Positions 57,131 through 64,000 of a stretch of DNA of 64,000 nucleotides are shown in pieces. The stretch spans positions 434,001 to 498,000 of the forward strand of contig CAVOHR010000002.1 of the NCBI GenBank assembly GCA_963695835.1, in the 5' to 3' direction. The notes under the pieces were generated by a model. It did no database searches. It was not told the DNA's origin and saw only the letters and a list, made by a program, of their open reading frames with translations. This DNA is from VRUE01 sp963695835. GTDB lineage: Bacteria; Actinomycetota; Thermoleophilia; Solirubrobacterales; 70-9. The number at the start of each line of letters is the position of its first letter. Position 1 is the stretch's first letter. The translations under genes and the position numbers were made by a program.

Positions 57131-58141
57131 CTAGGAGCCCGGCGCCGGGGCGATCTCGGTCGGCTCGCCGCCGGGCATCCAGTGCGCCTCGGCCATCGGC
57201 GGGGTGTCGCGCAGGTACCACTCGGCGTCGAGCGCACCCATGCAGCCGGTGCCGGCGGCGGTGACCGCCTGGCGGTAGGTGCGGTCGACGACGTCGCCGA
57301 CCGCGAAGACGCCGGCCAGGTTGGTCCTGGTCGAGCCCGCCTCGGTGCGGATGTAGCCGTCCTCGTCGGTGCCGACCTGGCCCGCGACGACCTCCGAGCG
57401 CGGGATGTGGCCGATCGCGACGAAGGCCCCCTCGGTCCGGAAGTCCTCGGTCCCGCCGGTCTCGGCGTTGCGCAGCCGCACGTGGTCGAGCTTGCCGCCG
57501 TCGCCGCCGACGAACTCCTCGGGGACGAAGGGCGTCTTGAACTCGATGTTCGGCCGCTCGGCAGCCCGCTCGCGCATGATCTCCGAGGCGCGGAACTCGT
57601 CGCGGCGGTTGACGATGGTCAGCTCGGCGGCGTACTTGGAGACGAAGATCGCGTCCTCCATCGCCGAGTCGCCGCCGCCGATCACGATCACCTTCTTGCC
57701 TTTGAAGAAGGCGCCGTCGCAGACGCCGCAGGTGGAGACGCCGCGGCCGCTCAGCTCCAGCTCGCCGGGGATCCCGAGCCGGCGCGGCTCGGCGCCCATC
57801 GCCAGGATCACGGTTTTCGCCCGGTGCTCCTCGTCGCCGAGAAAAACCCTCTGCACGCCGCCGTCGCCGAGCTCGACCCGGTCGACGTCGTCGGTCACGA
57901 ACCGGGTGCCGAAGCGCTCCGCCTGGGCGCGGAACCGGTTCATCATCTCCGGCCCCATGATCCCCTCCGGATAGCCGGGGTAGTTCTCGACGTCGGTCGT
58001 GTTCTGCAGCTGACCGCCCCACTGGAAGCCCTCGAAGGCGAGCGGCTCGAGGTTGGCCCGCGCGGTGTAGAGGGCGGCGGTGTAGCCGGCCGGCCCGCCG
58101 CCGATGACGATCGTGTTCTCGACTCGTTTCCGCTCTGCCAT
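57131..58141 (-). CDS. trxB: Thioredoxin-disulfide reductase
   Basis: A 336-aa FAD/NADPH enzyme. FAD motif IGGGPAGYTAALYTARANLEPLAFEG, redox pair STCGVCDGAFFKGKK, NADPH loop VIVIGGGDSAMEDAIF, and the C-terminal FAVGDVVDRTYRQAVTAAGTGCMGALDAEWYL are all typical. No thioredoxin gene is adjacent in the window. The promoter region upstream is AT-rich. Confidence 0.96.
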   Translation of the reverse strand: MAERKRVENTIVIGGGPAGYTAALYTARANLEPLAFEGFQWGGQLQNTTDVENYPGYPEGIMGPEMMNRFRAQAERFGTRFVTDDVDRVELGDGGVQRVFLGDEEHRAKTVILAMGAEPRRLGIPGELELSGRGVSTCGVCDGAFFKGKKVIVIGGGDSAMEDAIFVSKYAAELTIVNRRDEFRASEIMRERAAERPNIEFKTPFVPEEFVGGDGGKLDHVRLRNAETGGTEDFRTEGAFVAIGHIPRSEVVAGQVGTDEDGYIRTEAGSTRTNLAGVFAVGDVVDRTYRQAVTAAGTGCMGALDAEWYLRDTPPMAEAHWMPGGEPTEIAPAPGS

Positions 58142-58149
58142 ATCTGCCG

Positions 58150-58190
58150 CCAGGAGTCTAATACTTTACTTTTTATAGTAGCGCTGCCAA
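58150..58190 (-). promoter_or_regulatory. AT-rich promoter region of trxB
   Basis: On the minus strand, upstream of trxB, TACTATAAAAAGTAAAGTATTAG lies 30 bp before the ATG, with inverted TACT/AGTA arms around ATAAAA and TTGGCA upstream. It is far more AT-rich than its surroundings, as expected for a promoter; the TACT...AGTA arms may be a regulator site. Confidence 0.45.
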
Positions 58191-58207
58191 GACGTGCCGG
58201 GCGGGGC

Positions 58208-59329
58208 TCAGTTCGCGGCCGCTTCCAGGCTCGGTTCGCGGCACCCGTCGCGGTCGATCGGCCGCCCCTCCTCTTCCCACCGCACGACCCGTTTGCGGAG
58301 CTGGAAGAAGGCGACGATCCCGGGTGGGATCGGCAGCCAGAAGGCGACCAGGCGGTAGATCAGGATCGCCGGGAAGACGGTCTCCTCGGGGATGCCGAAG
58401 AGGACGAAGGCGCCGATCATCCCGGCGTCGACCGCGCCGACCCCGGCGGGCGCCAGCGGGAGCAGGTTGGCGACCATGCCGAGGAAGAAGCCCTGGACGA
58501 CGACGGCGATCGGCACTTCCACCCCGAAGGCCTGGAAGGAGGCCCAGAGGATGCCGATGTTGGCCGCCCAGAAGCCGGCGGCGCCGATCACGGCGAGGCC
58601 GCCGCGCGAGGGGTTGGCGAAGAGCCCGAGGGTGAAGCGCAGTCCTTCGCCGACGATGGCCGGCGCCTTGGCGACGTTGGCGGCGATCGCCTGCGCTCGC
58701 TCGCCGCGCGCGTGCCGCGCCACCCGCCTGCCCAGGTCGGCCGGGATCAGCGCCAGCAGTGCCCCGCCGATCAGCAGCACGCCGGCGACCGCCGCCGGGA
58801 TCACGGTCAGCTCGACCGAATTGTCGCCCGGCAGCACGCCGGTGCGCAGCAGGACGCCGAAGGCGATCAGCGCGACGGGATAGAACACGTAGTGCAGGGC
58901 GAGGAAGGCGACCATCCGCCGCCCCACGTCGCGGCGCCGCATCCCCGCCTTGCGCAGAGCCCAGTAGGTGAGGGCGATGCCCCCCGCCCCGGCCGCCGAG
59001 AAGAGCAGCGTCGCGGCGACTCCCGCCATGTTGATCTCATACGTCTCGCCCCAGGTGAGGCGGAGCACGTCGCCGCCGACCACCGCCTTGAAGAGGGCGA
59101 TGTAGGTGGCGATCGCGACTACGTTGAAGCCAATCGCGACGACGATCCAGACGGCGTCGGCTTCGCCCAGCTTGCTCAGCGAGTCGCCGAGCCCGACCAG
59201 CTTCGGGAAGAGGAAGTAGATCCCGACCAGCAGGACGAGGACGAGGAGCACGGTCTGGACCACTCGTCGCGTCGTGAACAGCGGCAGTTCGAAGGCGCCG
59301 TTGCCGTTCGACGGATCCTCGGGAGACAC
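58208..59329 (-). CDS. Lysylphosphatidylglycerol synthase-like membrane protein (flippase domain)
   Basis: A 373-aa membrane protein with eight or nine helices in the LPG-synthase TM family (LPS/lipid flippase-like). Hydrophobic segments include VVQTVLLVLVLLVGIYFLF, AVWIVVAIGFNVVAIATYIALF and MVANLLPLAPAGVGAVDAGMIGAFVLFGIPEETVFPAILIYRLVAFWLPI, with the conserved NLLPLAPAGVGAVD motif. It lacks the synthase catalytic domain, so it probably moves a lipid-linked substrate. It is 10 bp from the PAP2-like gene, so the two act together. Confidence 0.85.
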   Translation of the reverse strand: MSPEDPSNGNGAFELPLFTTRRVVQTVLLVLVLLVGIYFLFPKLVGLGDSLSKLGEADAVWIVVAIGFNVVAIATYIALFKAVVGGDVLRLTWGETYEINMAGVAATLLFSAAGAGGIALTYWALRKAGMRRRDVGRRMVAFLALHYVFYPVALIAFGVLLRTGVLPGDNSVELTVIPAAVAGVLLIGGALLALIPADLGRRVARHARGERAQAIAANVAKAPAIVGEGLRFTLGLFANPSRGGLAVIGAAGFWAANIGILWASFQAFGVEVPIAVVVQGFFLGMVANLLPLAPAGVGAVDAGMIGAFVLFGIPEETVFPAILIYRLVAFWLPIPPGIVAFFQLRKRVVRWEEEGRPIDRDGCREPSLEAAAN

Positions 59330-59339
59330 CCCAGGGACG

Positions 59340-60284
59340 CTACCCGTTCGCCAAGCGCTCCAAGCGAAGCAGGCCGCGGTTGAGCCGCAGAACCAGCGGT
59401 TCGGCGAGCGGCTCCCCACGCCGCACCGCGGCGACCAGGGCGGCGCCGGCGGCGAGGTCGGTGACGTAGTGCTCGCCGAGGTAGACGAGGGCGAAGCCGA
59501 GGGTCAGGGCGTATGCCCAGCCGGCGGCCCCCGCCGCCCGGCCGGTTTCGGACAGGCCGATCGCCGCCGTCACCGAGGTGGCGAAGTGCAGCGAGGGCAT
59601 CGCCGCCCAGGGGTTGCCGCCGAGCGCCCCGTACATCGCCGGCCAGGCCGATTTCCAGGTTTCCTCGCCGACCCCGATCATGATCCGGCGCACCTCCTCG
59701 CCGGTGTGGCCCTGCTCGGACGCCCACCAGGGCGGCGCGGTGGGAACGGCGAAGTAGGCGGCGCAACCGATGTCGAAGACCGCCGCCAGCCGCCGGGCGG
59801 CGCGCGGGAAGCGCTCGGGATGGCGCAGCAGGATGTAGGTGAGGGAGACGTACGGCTCGAGGAACCAGAGCCAGTGCACCCAGGTGAGGAACCAGTTCAG
59901 CCTCCCCACCTGCGGCAGCCGGGCGAGGCCGCGCTGAAGGCGGGCGTTCGGCAGCCGGCCGAGCCCGATCAAGCGGTCGAAGACGATCGGGTAGCGGATC
60001 CGGAGGCGGGCGCGGAGCCGCTCCGGGTTGTCGTAGGGAAGCTCGTGGACCATCGTGAAGCCCCACATCTGCAGCGCGTACATCGCCACGTCGCGCGGGC
60101 GCGAGCGGGGGTGCAGGACCGCCAGCCCGAGCGGCCCGGCGGCGCAGGCGGCAACCGTAGCCGCGGCGGGCACGCGCGCCCGGCGGCGCAGCAGCGGCGC
60201 CGCGATCGCGGCGCCGATCGCCGCCGCCGCCCCGGCGCGCACGGCGTTTCGGAGCGCTGGGGAAACCGCAGGTCGCCTCTGCAT
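59340..60284 (-). CDS. PAP2-like membrane phosphatase (inositolphosphotransferase type)
   Basis: A 314-aa protein from the ATG at 60284 (an upstream ATG at 60353 also in frame). The C-terminal motif set is WPAMYGALGGNPWAAMPSLHFATSVTAAIG (P-S-L-H) and YLGEHYVTDLAAGAAL (H-x5-D), typical of PAP2/AUR1-like transferases; helices occur throughout. It could remove or exchange a phosphate on a lipid head group. It is co-directional and 10 bp from the flippase-like gene, suggesting a phospholipid-remodelling pair. Confidence 0.85.
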   Translation of the reverse strand: MQRRPAVSPALRNAVRAGAAAAIGAAIAAPLLRRRARVPAAATVAACAAGPLGLAVLHPRSRPRDVAMYALQMWGFTMVHELPYDNPERLRARLRIRYPIVFDRLIGLGRLPNARLQRGLARLPQVGRLNWFLTWVHWLWFLEPYVSLTYILLRHPERFPRAARRLAAVFDIGCAAYFAVPTAPPWWASEQGHTGEEVRRIMIGVGEETWKSAWPAMYGALGGNPWAAMPSLHFATSVTAAIGLSETGRAAGAAGWAYALTLGFALVYLGEHYVTDLAAGAALVAAVRRGEPLAEPLVLRLNRGLLRLERLANG

Positions 60285-60375
60285 ACGGTCGGCGAGTATA
60301 TGGAGGACCCTGCCCGTCGCCCGCCTGACGTGCGCGCCGCGGAGCGCCCCCATGCGTGATTAGAATGGCCGCGCT

Positions 60376-61074
60376 TTGGCGCCCCACTCTCCTGGCACCG
60401 ACCAGATCGACACCCTGCTTTGGATCGGCCTCGTCGCCGCGGCGATCGTCGTGGTCGCGGTGGTCGGAGCCCTGGTCCTCACCCTGCGGCGCTACCGCGC
60501 CGAGCGCGGCGCCGAGCCGCGCCGGGTCAGCGGCGGGCGCCGCATCCAGTTCCGGGTCGGCGCGGCGCTCACCGTCTTCGCCGCCGCGATCTTCGTCCTC
60601 AGCGTCGTCTACACGGACAAGGCGCGCGAGACGCCGGCGAGCGGGCCCGCCGGCCTGCGGGTCTCCCACTCCGAGCCGCTGCGGATCGAAACCACCGGCC
60701 AGCAGTGGATCTGGCGCTACGACTATCCCAACGAAGCCTTCTCCTACTACAAGCTGGTCGTCCCGGTCGACACCACGGTCGAGATGGACCTCGTCTCGAC
60801 CGACGTGATCCACACCTGGGACGTCCCCGACCTCGCCGCCAAGGCCGACGCGGTGCCGGGCAAGACCAACCACGTCGTCTTCCGCGCCGACGAAGAAGGG
60901 ATCTACTACGGCCAGGCCGCGACCCTCTCCGGGCAGGCCTACGCGGCGATGCGCACCGAAGTCGAAGTCGTCTCGCCCGCGAAGTACGAAGCCTTCGTCA
61001 AGCAGCAGCGGAGCGAAATCCAGGCGGCCCAGGACCGGGTCGTGGCCCTGATCGAAAACGGGGAAACGCCGTGA
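60376..61074 (+). CDS. Cytochrome oxidase subunit II-like protein lacking CuA ligands
   Basis: A 232-aa protein from TTG, the only in-frame start, with two transmembrane helices (about 13-37 and 61-79) and a periplasmic cupredoxin domain. WIWRYDYPNE and DVIHTWDVPDLAAKADAVPGKTN match subunit II. The CuA segment usually reads C-A-E-x-C-G-x-x-H-x-x-M; here it is A-A-T-L-S-G-Q-A-Y-A-A-M (Ala181, Ser185, Tyr189, Met192), leaving only His146 and Met192 of the set. Such loss is normal in quinol oxidases, but the adjoining subunit I is also degenerate. It overlaps that gene by 4 bp (GTGA). Confidence 0.9.
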   Translation: MAPHSPGTDQIDTLLWIGLVAAAIVVVAVVGALVLTLRRYRAERGAEPRRVSGGRRIQFRVGAALTVFAAAIFVLSVVYTDKARETPASGPAGLRVSHSEPLRIETTGQQWIWRYDYPNEAFSYYKLVVPVDTTVEMDLVSTDVIHTWDVPDLAAKADAVPGKTNHVVFRADEEGIYYGQAATLSGQAYAAMRTEVEVVSPAKYEAFVKQQRSEIQAAQDRVVALIENGETP

Positions 61075-62753
61075 GCGCGCCGGCCAGACGTCCCGAGCTG
61101 GTGGTCGACGGCTTCGCGCCACGCCGCCCCCGCTGGGTGCAGCTCGCGACCAGCGCCGACCACAAGGACATCGGCCGGGTGATGATCGTCGCCGCCTTCG
61201 GCTTCCTCTTCATGGCGCTGATCGAGCTGCTGCTGATGCGGCTGCAGCTGGCGATCCCGGAGAACACCTTCCTCACGCCGGTCACCTTCAACCGCATGCT
61301 CTCGCTCTACGGCGCGACGGCGATCGTCCTCTTCGCGCTCCCGCTCGCGCTGGGACTCTTCTACTACGTCGCGCCGCTCCAGATCGGCGCCCGTGGAACC
61401 GCCCTGCCTCGACTCGGCCAGATCGGCCTCTGGCTCTACCTGCTCGGCGCCGCGATCCTCTACACCGGCTTCCTCTACACCCCGTCCGAGGCCGGCGCCA
61501 ACCCGCTCTCCCCGCTCTCGGGGATCGCCTTCCTGCCCGACAACGGCGTCGACGCCTGGTGCGCCTCGACCGGCCTGGCGACGCTCGGCTTCGTCCTGAT
61601 CGCGATCGACCTGGTGGCGACGCTGCGCAGGCTGCGCGCCCCGGGGATGGCCTGGCGACGGCTGCCGGTCTTCGCCTGGGCGGCGGCGATCTGCTCCTGG
61701 CTGCTGATCGTCTGCGGCTCGACGATGCTGGCGGCGATCGCGATGCTGCTGGTCGACCGCAACTTCGACGGCATCTTCTTCGCCGACGGCTCCGGCGGCG
61801 CGCCGCTGCTCTGGGAGCACCTGAGCTGGATCTTCTTCACCGGCGCCTACATGCTGATCCTGATCTTCGCCCTCGCGGCGCTCGCCGAAATCGTCCCGGC
61901 GATGGCGCGCAAGCCGCTGTTCAACCGCGGCGCCGTGATCGGCTCGCTGGTGGCGATCGCGGTGCTCGGCCCGCTCGCCTGGATGCAGAACATGCTGACC
62001 GCGCCGATCGGGCTCGGCTGGATGTACTTCGCGATGCTGATGTCGCTGGCGCTGATCGTGCCCTTCGGCCTCGTCTTCTTCAACCTGATCGCGACCCTCG
62101 GCGGCGGCACGCTGCGGATGCGGGCGCCGCTGCTGTTCGCGGCCGGCGCGATCGCCTCGATCGCGGTCGGCCTCGCCGCCGAGATCATGCAGTCGACGGT
62201 CGCCGCCGCCTGGAACCTGAAGAACACGACCGACGCCACCGCCGCCACCCACTTCGCGCTGGTCGGCGGCGCCGTCTTCGGCGGCTTCGCCGCCCTGCAC
62301 TGGTGGTTCCCGAAGATGACCGGCCGGACCATGGGCGAGAGCCTGGCGCGGATCTCGTTCTGGACGATGGCGGTCGGGATCCTGCTCGCCTTCGTGCCGC
62401 TGCTGCTCGCCGGCGGCATCCAGGGCCAGGTGATCGACGCCTACAAGTACTTCGCCGGCACCGGCGTCAGCACCTACAACCTGCTCGCCACGATCGGCGC
62501 CTTCGTGCTCGCGGCGGGCATCCTGATGACGCTCGTCAACGCGATCCTCAGCCGCGAGGGCGGCGGCGAGGCCGGCCACGACCCGTGGGGCGGCGACTCG
62601 CTCGAGTGGTTCGCGCTCTCGCCGCCGCAGCCGCACAACTTCGACCTGCTGCCCGACGTGCGCAGCGCCCGGCCGATGCGCGACGTCCGCGAAGCGGTCG
62701 GCCACCGCAGCCGGCGAGCCGCCGCGACTCGCGAATCGCAGCCGGTAGCCTGA
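61071..62753 (+). CDS. Heme-copper oxidase subunit I-like protein lacking metal ligands
   Basis: A 560-aa, about 12-helix protein clearly homologous to CtaD: TSADHKDIGRV at the start, YYVAPLQIGARGTALPRLG, RRLRAPGMAWRRLPVFAW, LLWEHLSW, MARKPLFNR and HWWFPKMTGR. Against the usual ligands: TM2 His (MHGT) is Tyr80 (LYGA); the CuB His-Pro-Glu-Val-Tyr is TGAYM (Thr257, Met261); the His-His pair is Gln306-Asn307 (WMQNM); the K-channel Lys is Val335 (VPFGLV); one His of the HxH pair is lost, with only His394 kept; the propionate GMPRR is GIQGQ. It should not form a heme-CuB centre. Its tail is cytoplasmic and Arg-rich. Confidence 0.93.
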   Translation: MSAPARRPELVVDGFAPRRPRWVQLATSADHKDIGRVMIVAAFGFLFMALIELLLMRLQLAIPENTFLTPVTFNRMLSLYGATAIVLFALPLALGLFYYVAPLQIGARGTALPRLGQIGLWLYLLGAAILYTGFLYTPSEAGANPLSPLSGIAFLPDNGVDAWCASTGLATLGFVLIAIDLVATLRRLRAPGMAWRRLPVFAWAAAICSWLLIVCGSTMLAAIAMLLVDRNFDGIFFADGSGGAPLLWEHLSWIFFTGAYMLILIFALAALAEIVPAMARKPLFNRGAVIGSLVAIAVLGPLAWMQNMLTAPIGLGWMYFAMLMSLALIVPFGLVFFNLIATLGGGTLRMRAPLLFAAGAIASIAVGLAAEIMQSTVAAAWNLKNTTDATAATHFALVGGAVFGGFAALHWWFPKMTGRTMGESLARISFWTMAVGILLAFVPLLLAGGIQGQVIDAYKYFAGTGVSTYNLLATIGAFVLAAGILMTLVNAILSREGGGEAGHDPWGGDSLEWFALSPPQPHNFDLLPDVRSARPMRDVREAVGHRSRRAAATRESQPVA

Positions 62754-62758
62754 CCCGC

Positions 62759-63655
62759 ATGGAAGCCTCTGCAGCGGCGGTATCGCGGCGCCCGGCGGCC
62801 GTCGTCGGGGCGATGCAGGACTACCTGACGCTGACCAAGCCGAGGGTCCAGACGCTGCTGCTGTTCACGACGGTGACGACGATGTACGTCGCCGGCGACC
62901 CCTCGCTCGGCCTCGTCCTCGTCACCTGCCTGGGCGGCGCCCTCTCGGCCGGCGGCGCCGGGGCGATCAACCACGCGGTCGACCGCGACATCGACCGCAA
63001 GATGGCGCGCACCGCGGACCGCCCGGTCGCCGCCGGCCGCATCCGCCCGGGCGCGGCGATCGCCTTCGGCTCGCTGCTCGGGCTCGCCTCCTTCCTGCTG
63101 CTGGCGCTCGCCGTCAACCCGCTCGCCGCCGCGCTCTCGCTCTCCGGCCTGTGCGGCTACGTCTTCGTCTACACGCTCTGGCTGAAGCGCTCGACGCCGC
63201 AGAACATCGTCATCGGCGGCGCCGCCGGCGCGGTCCCGCCGCTGGTCGCCTGGGCGGCCGTCACCGGCGGCCTCGGCGGCACCGCCTTCTACCTCTTCGC
63301 GATCGTCTTCTTCTGGACTCCGCCCCACTTCTGGGCGCTCTCGCTGCTGATGAAGGACGAGTACGCGCGGGCCGGGGTGCCGATGCTGCCCGTCGTGCGC
63401 GGCGAGGCGGAGACCCGCCGCCAGATCCTCCTCTACACGATCCTGCTCTACGCGGTGACGCAGCTGCCGTTCTGCGCCGGCGGCCTCGGGGTCGCCTACC
63501 TGGTGCCCTCGATGCTGCTCGGGGCCGCCTTCATCTTCTGCGCGGCGAAGCTGCTGCGCACCGCCGACCGCCGCTGGGCGCTGCGCACCTACCTCTTCTC
63601 GCTCGCCTACCTGGCGCTCCTGTTCGGATCGATGGCGATCGACGCCCGCGTCTGA
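62759..63655 (+). CDS. ctaB: Protoheme IX farnesyltransferase (heme O synthase)
   Basis: A 298-aa membrane prenyltransferase that adds a farnesyl group to heme B. The polyprenyl site is NHAVDRDIDRKMARTADRPVAAGRI (N-x3-D-x3-D), and the second Asp-rich region is in the loop KDEYARAGVPMLPVVRG. About nine hydrophobic helices occur, with the usual length. It lies 5 bp after the degenerate subunit I gene, so the cluster keeps a heme-modifying enzyme beside an oxidase-like protein that appears unable to use its heme. Confidence 0.95.
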   Translation: MEASAAAVSRRPAAVVGAMQDYLTLTKPRVQTLLLFTTVTTMYVAGDPSLGLVLVTCLGGALSAGGAGAINHAVDRDIDRKMARTADRPVAAGRIRPGAAIAFGSLLGLASFLLLALAVNPLAAALSLSGLCGYVFVYTLWLKRSTPQNIVIGGAAGAVPPLVAWAAVTGGLGGTAFYLFAIVFFWTPPHFWALSLLMKDEYARAGVPMLPVVRGEAETRRQILLYTILLYAVTQLPFCAGGLGVAYLVPSMLLGAAFIFCAAKLLRTADRRWALRTYLFSLAYLALLFGSMAIDARV

Positions 63656-63694
63656 TCGAGCTGCGAAGCCGGCGCCCCTGATAGAACTCCGGCC

Positions 63695-63808
63695 GTGGAT
63701 CGCGAGACCTCCAGACGCGACATGGCGGCGGGCCTGGTGGCGGGCGGCATCGCCGCCGGCGTCTTCGCCCTCTGCTTCGTCGTCGCGATGCTCTACATAG
63801 CGCAATGA
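63695..63808 (+). CDS. Possible 37-aa single-helix membrane peptide
   Basis: A GTG opens VDRETSRRDMAAGLVAGGIA and continues as AGVFALCFVVAMLYIAQ, one transmembrane helix after a charged start. It resembles the very small extra subunits (CcoQ/CtaF-like) encoded near oxidases. The stop overlaps another ATG (ATGA). Translation is plausible but unproven. Confidence 0.5.
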   Translation: MDRETSRRDMAAGLVAGGIAAGVFALCFVVAMLYIAQ

Positions 63809-63872
63809 GCGCGGAGCGACCAAGCGTGCATCTCTGGTTCTTCGCGCCGGGAGCGGAGCGGGAATCCTCGTC

Positions 63873-64000
63873 ATGAGCGCGGAGCGCGAGAGCCCCGAGC
63901 CCGGCGAGCTGGTCTACGCGCCGCGCCCGTCCTGGGCGCCGGCGGCCTTCGCCGCCGGCGCGGCGCTCGCCGTCTGCGGCATCTTCGCCGAGGGCTTCAT
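63873..64000 (+). CDS. Membrane protein, 5' end only
   Basis: ATG at 63873 opens MSAERESPEPGELVYAPRPS, then WAPAAFAAGAALAVCGIFAEGFM, a cytoplasmic start and one hydrophobic helix before the window ends. The pattern suits a small cytochrome oxidase accessory subunit. The 14 bases at its start are duplicated at 63805, where a 23-codon frame ends at this ATG. Confidence 0.55.
   Translation, partial: MSAERESPEPGELVYAPRPSWAPAAFAAGAALAVCGIFAEGF

Noticed and set aside
61559..62700. Open frame on the + strand overlapping the oxidase gene in another frame
   Set aside because: Its Arg/Asp-rich translation is a shadow; the real part begins at the ctaB ATG at 62759.
60376..62753. Ordinary quinol oxidase (CuA-less subunit II)
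   Set aside because: Quinol oxidases keep the heme and CuB histidines in subunit I; here they are missing, so this explanation fails for the pair.

Overview
This window is GC-rich (roughly 70 %) bacterial chromosome with GTG/TTG starts, many 4-bp ATGA/GTGA gene overlaps, and a gene set (PduO-type adenosyltransferase, DUF1015, class IV aminotransferase, CuA-less heme-copper-oxidase-like pair, flippase-like and PAP2 membrane proteins) that suggests a deep-branching actinobacterium of the Thermoleophilia/Solirubrobacterales type. That placement is an inference from gene content and codon style, not from a marker phylogeny.

1-10.4 kb: core and semi-core genes (PRPP synthetase-like protein, MTH1187-type thiamine-binding protein, archease and RtcB RNA ligase facing each other, Hsp20, an enoyl-CoA hydratase divergent from a TetR regulator with a palindromic operator between them, and a methyltransferase). 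An accessory patch follows: a DUF6188-like protein, a 59-aa toxin-tail-like protein, a SEC-C protein with a probable frameshift, and a HicA-like/Phd-like toxin-antitoxin pair.

10.7-28.4 kb: a 17.65-kb integrative element inserted in tRNA-His. It is bounded by a 49-bp perfect direct repeat made from the 3' half of the tRNA: a displaced fragment on the left and the intact tRNA on the right. The left half is one long leftward operon with overlapping genes (RepA-like ATPase, winged-helix protein, excisionase, integrase). The middle carries a second integrase with a Nu1/MerR-like HTH partner. The right half encodes a 1,388-aa phage-like protein, a coiled-coil partner and several small unknown or membrane proteins. 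I see no capsid, portal, large terminase or conjugation gene.

28.4-35.4 kb: small repeat-rich proteins, a ferric-reductase-like membrane protein, a sterol-desaturase-family hydroxylase, an IS630-family element inserted exactly in the stop codon of a small gene, a HigBA toxin-antitoxin pair flanked by 21-bp repeats, an AAA ATPase with palindromic operators, and tRNA-Arg(TCT).

35.4-60.3 kb: housekeeping and lipid/fatty-acid metabolism: a membrane glycosyltransferase-like protein, MsrA, a phasin-like protein, a lipid acyltransferase and an SCP2-hydrolase fusion, tRNA-Pro, DUF1015, cobalamin adenosyltransferase, an SDR, a Nudix CoA pyrophosphatase and a sulfurtransferase. A beta-oxidation cluster follows (thiolase, class IV aminotransferase, acyl-CoA dehydrogenase, enoyl-CoA hydratase, 3-hydroxyacyl-CoA dehydrogenase, alkylsulfatase-like MBL protein), then GreA, VapBC, DUF1059, thioredoxin reductase, a flippase-like protein and a PAP2-like phosphatase.

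60.4-64 kb: a heme-copper oxidase-like pair in which subunit II has lost most CuA ligands and subunit I has lost five of six invariant histidines, the cross-linking tyrosine, the K-channel lysine and the propionate arginines. It is followed by the heme O synthase CtaB and two small membrane proteins. This apparently metal-free 'oxidase' is the most unusual finding in the window.
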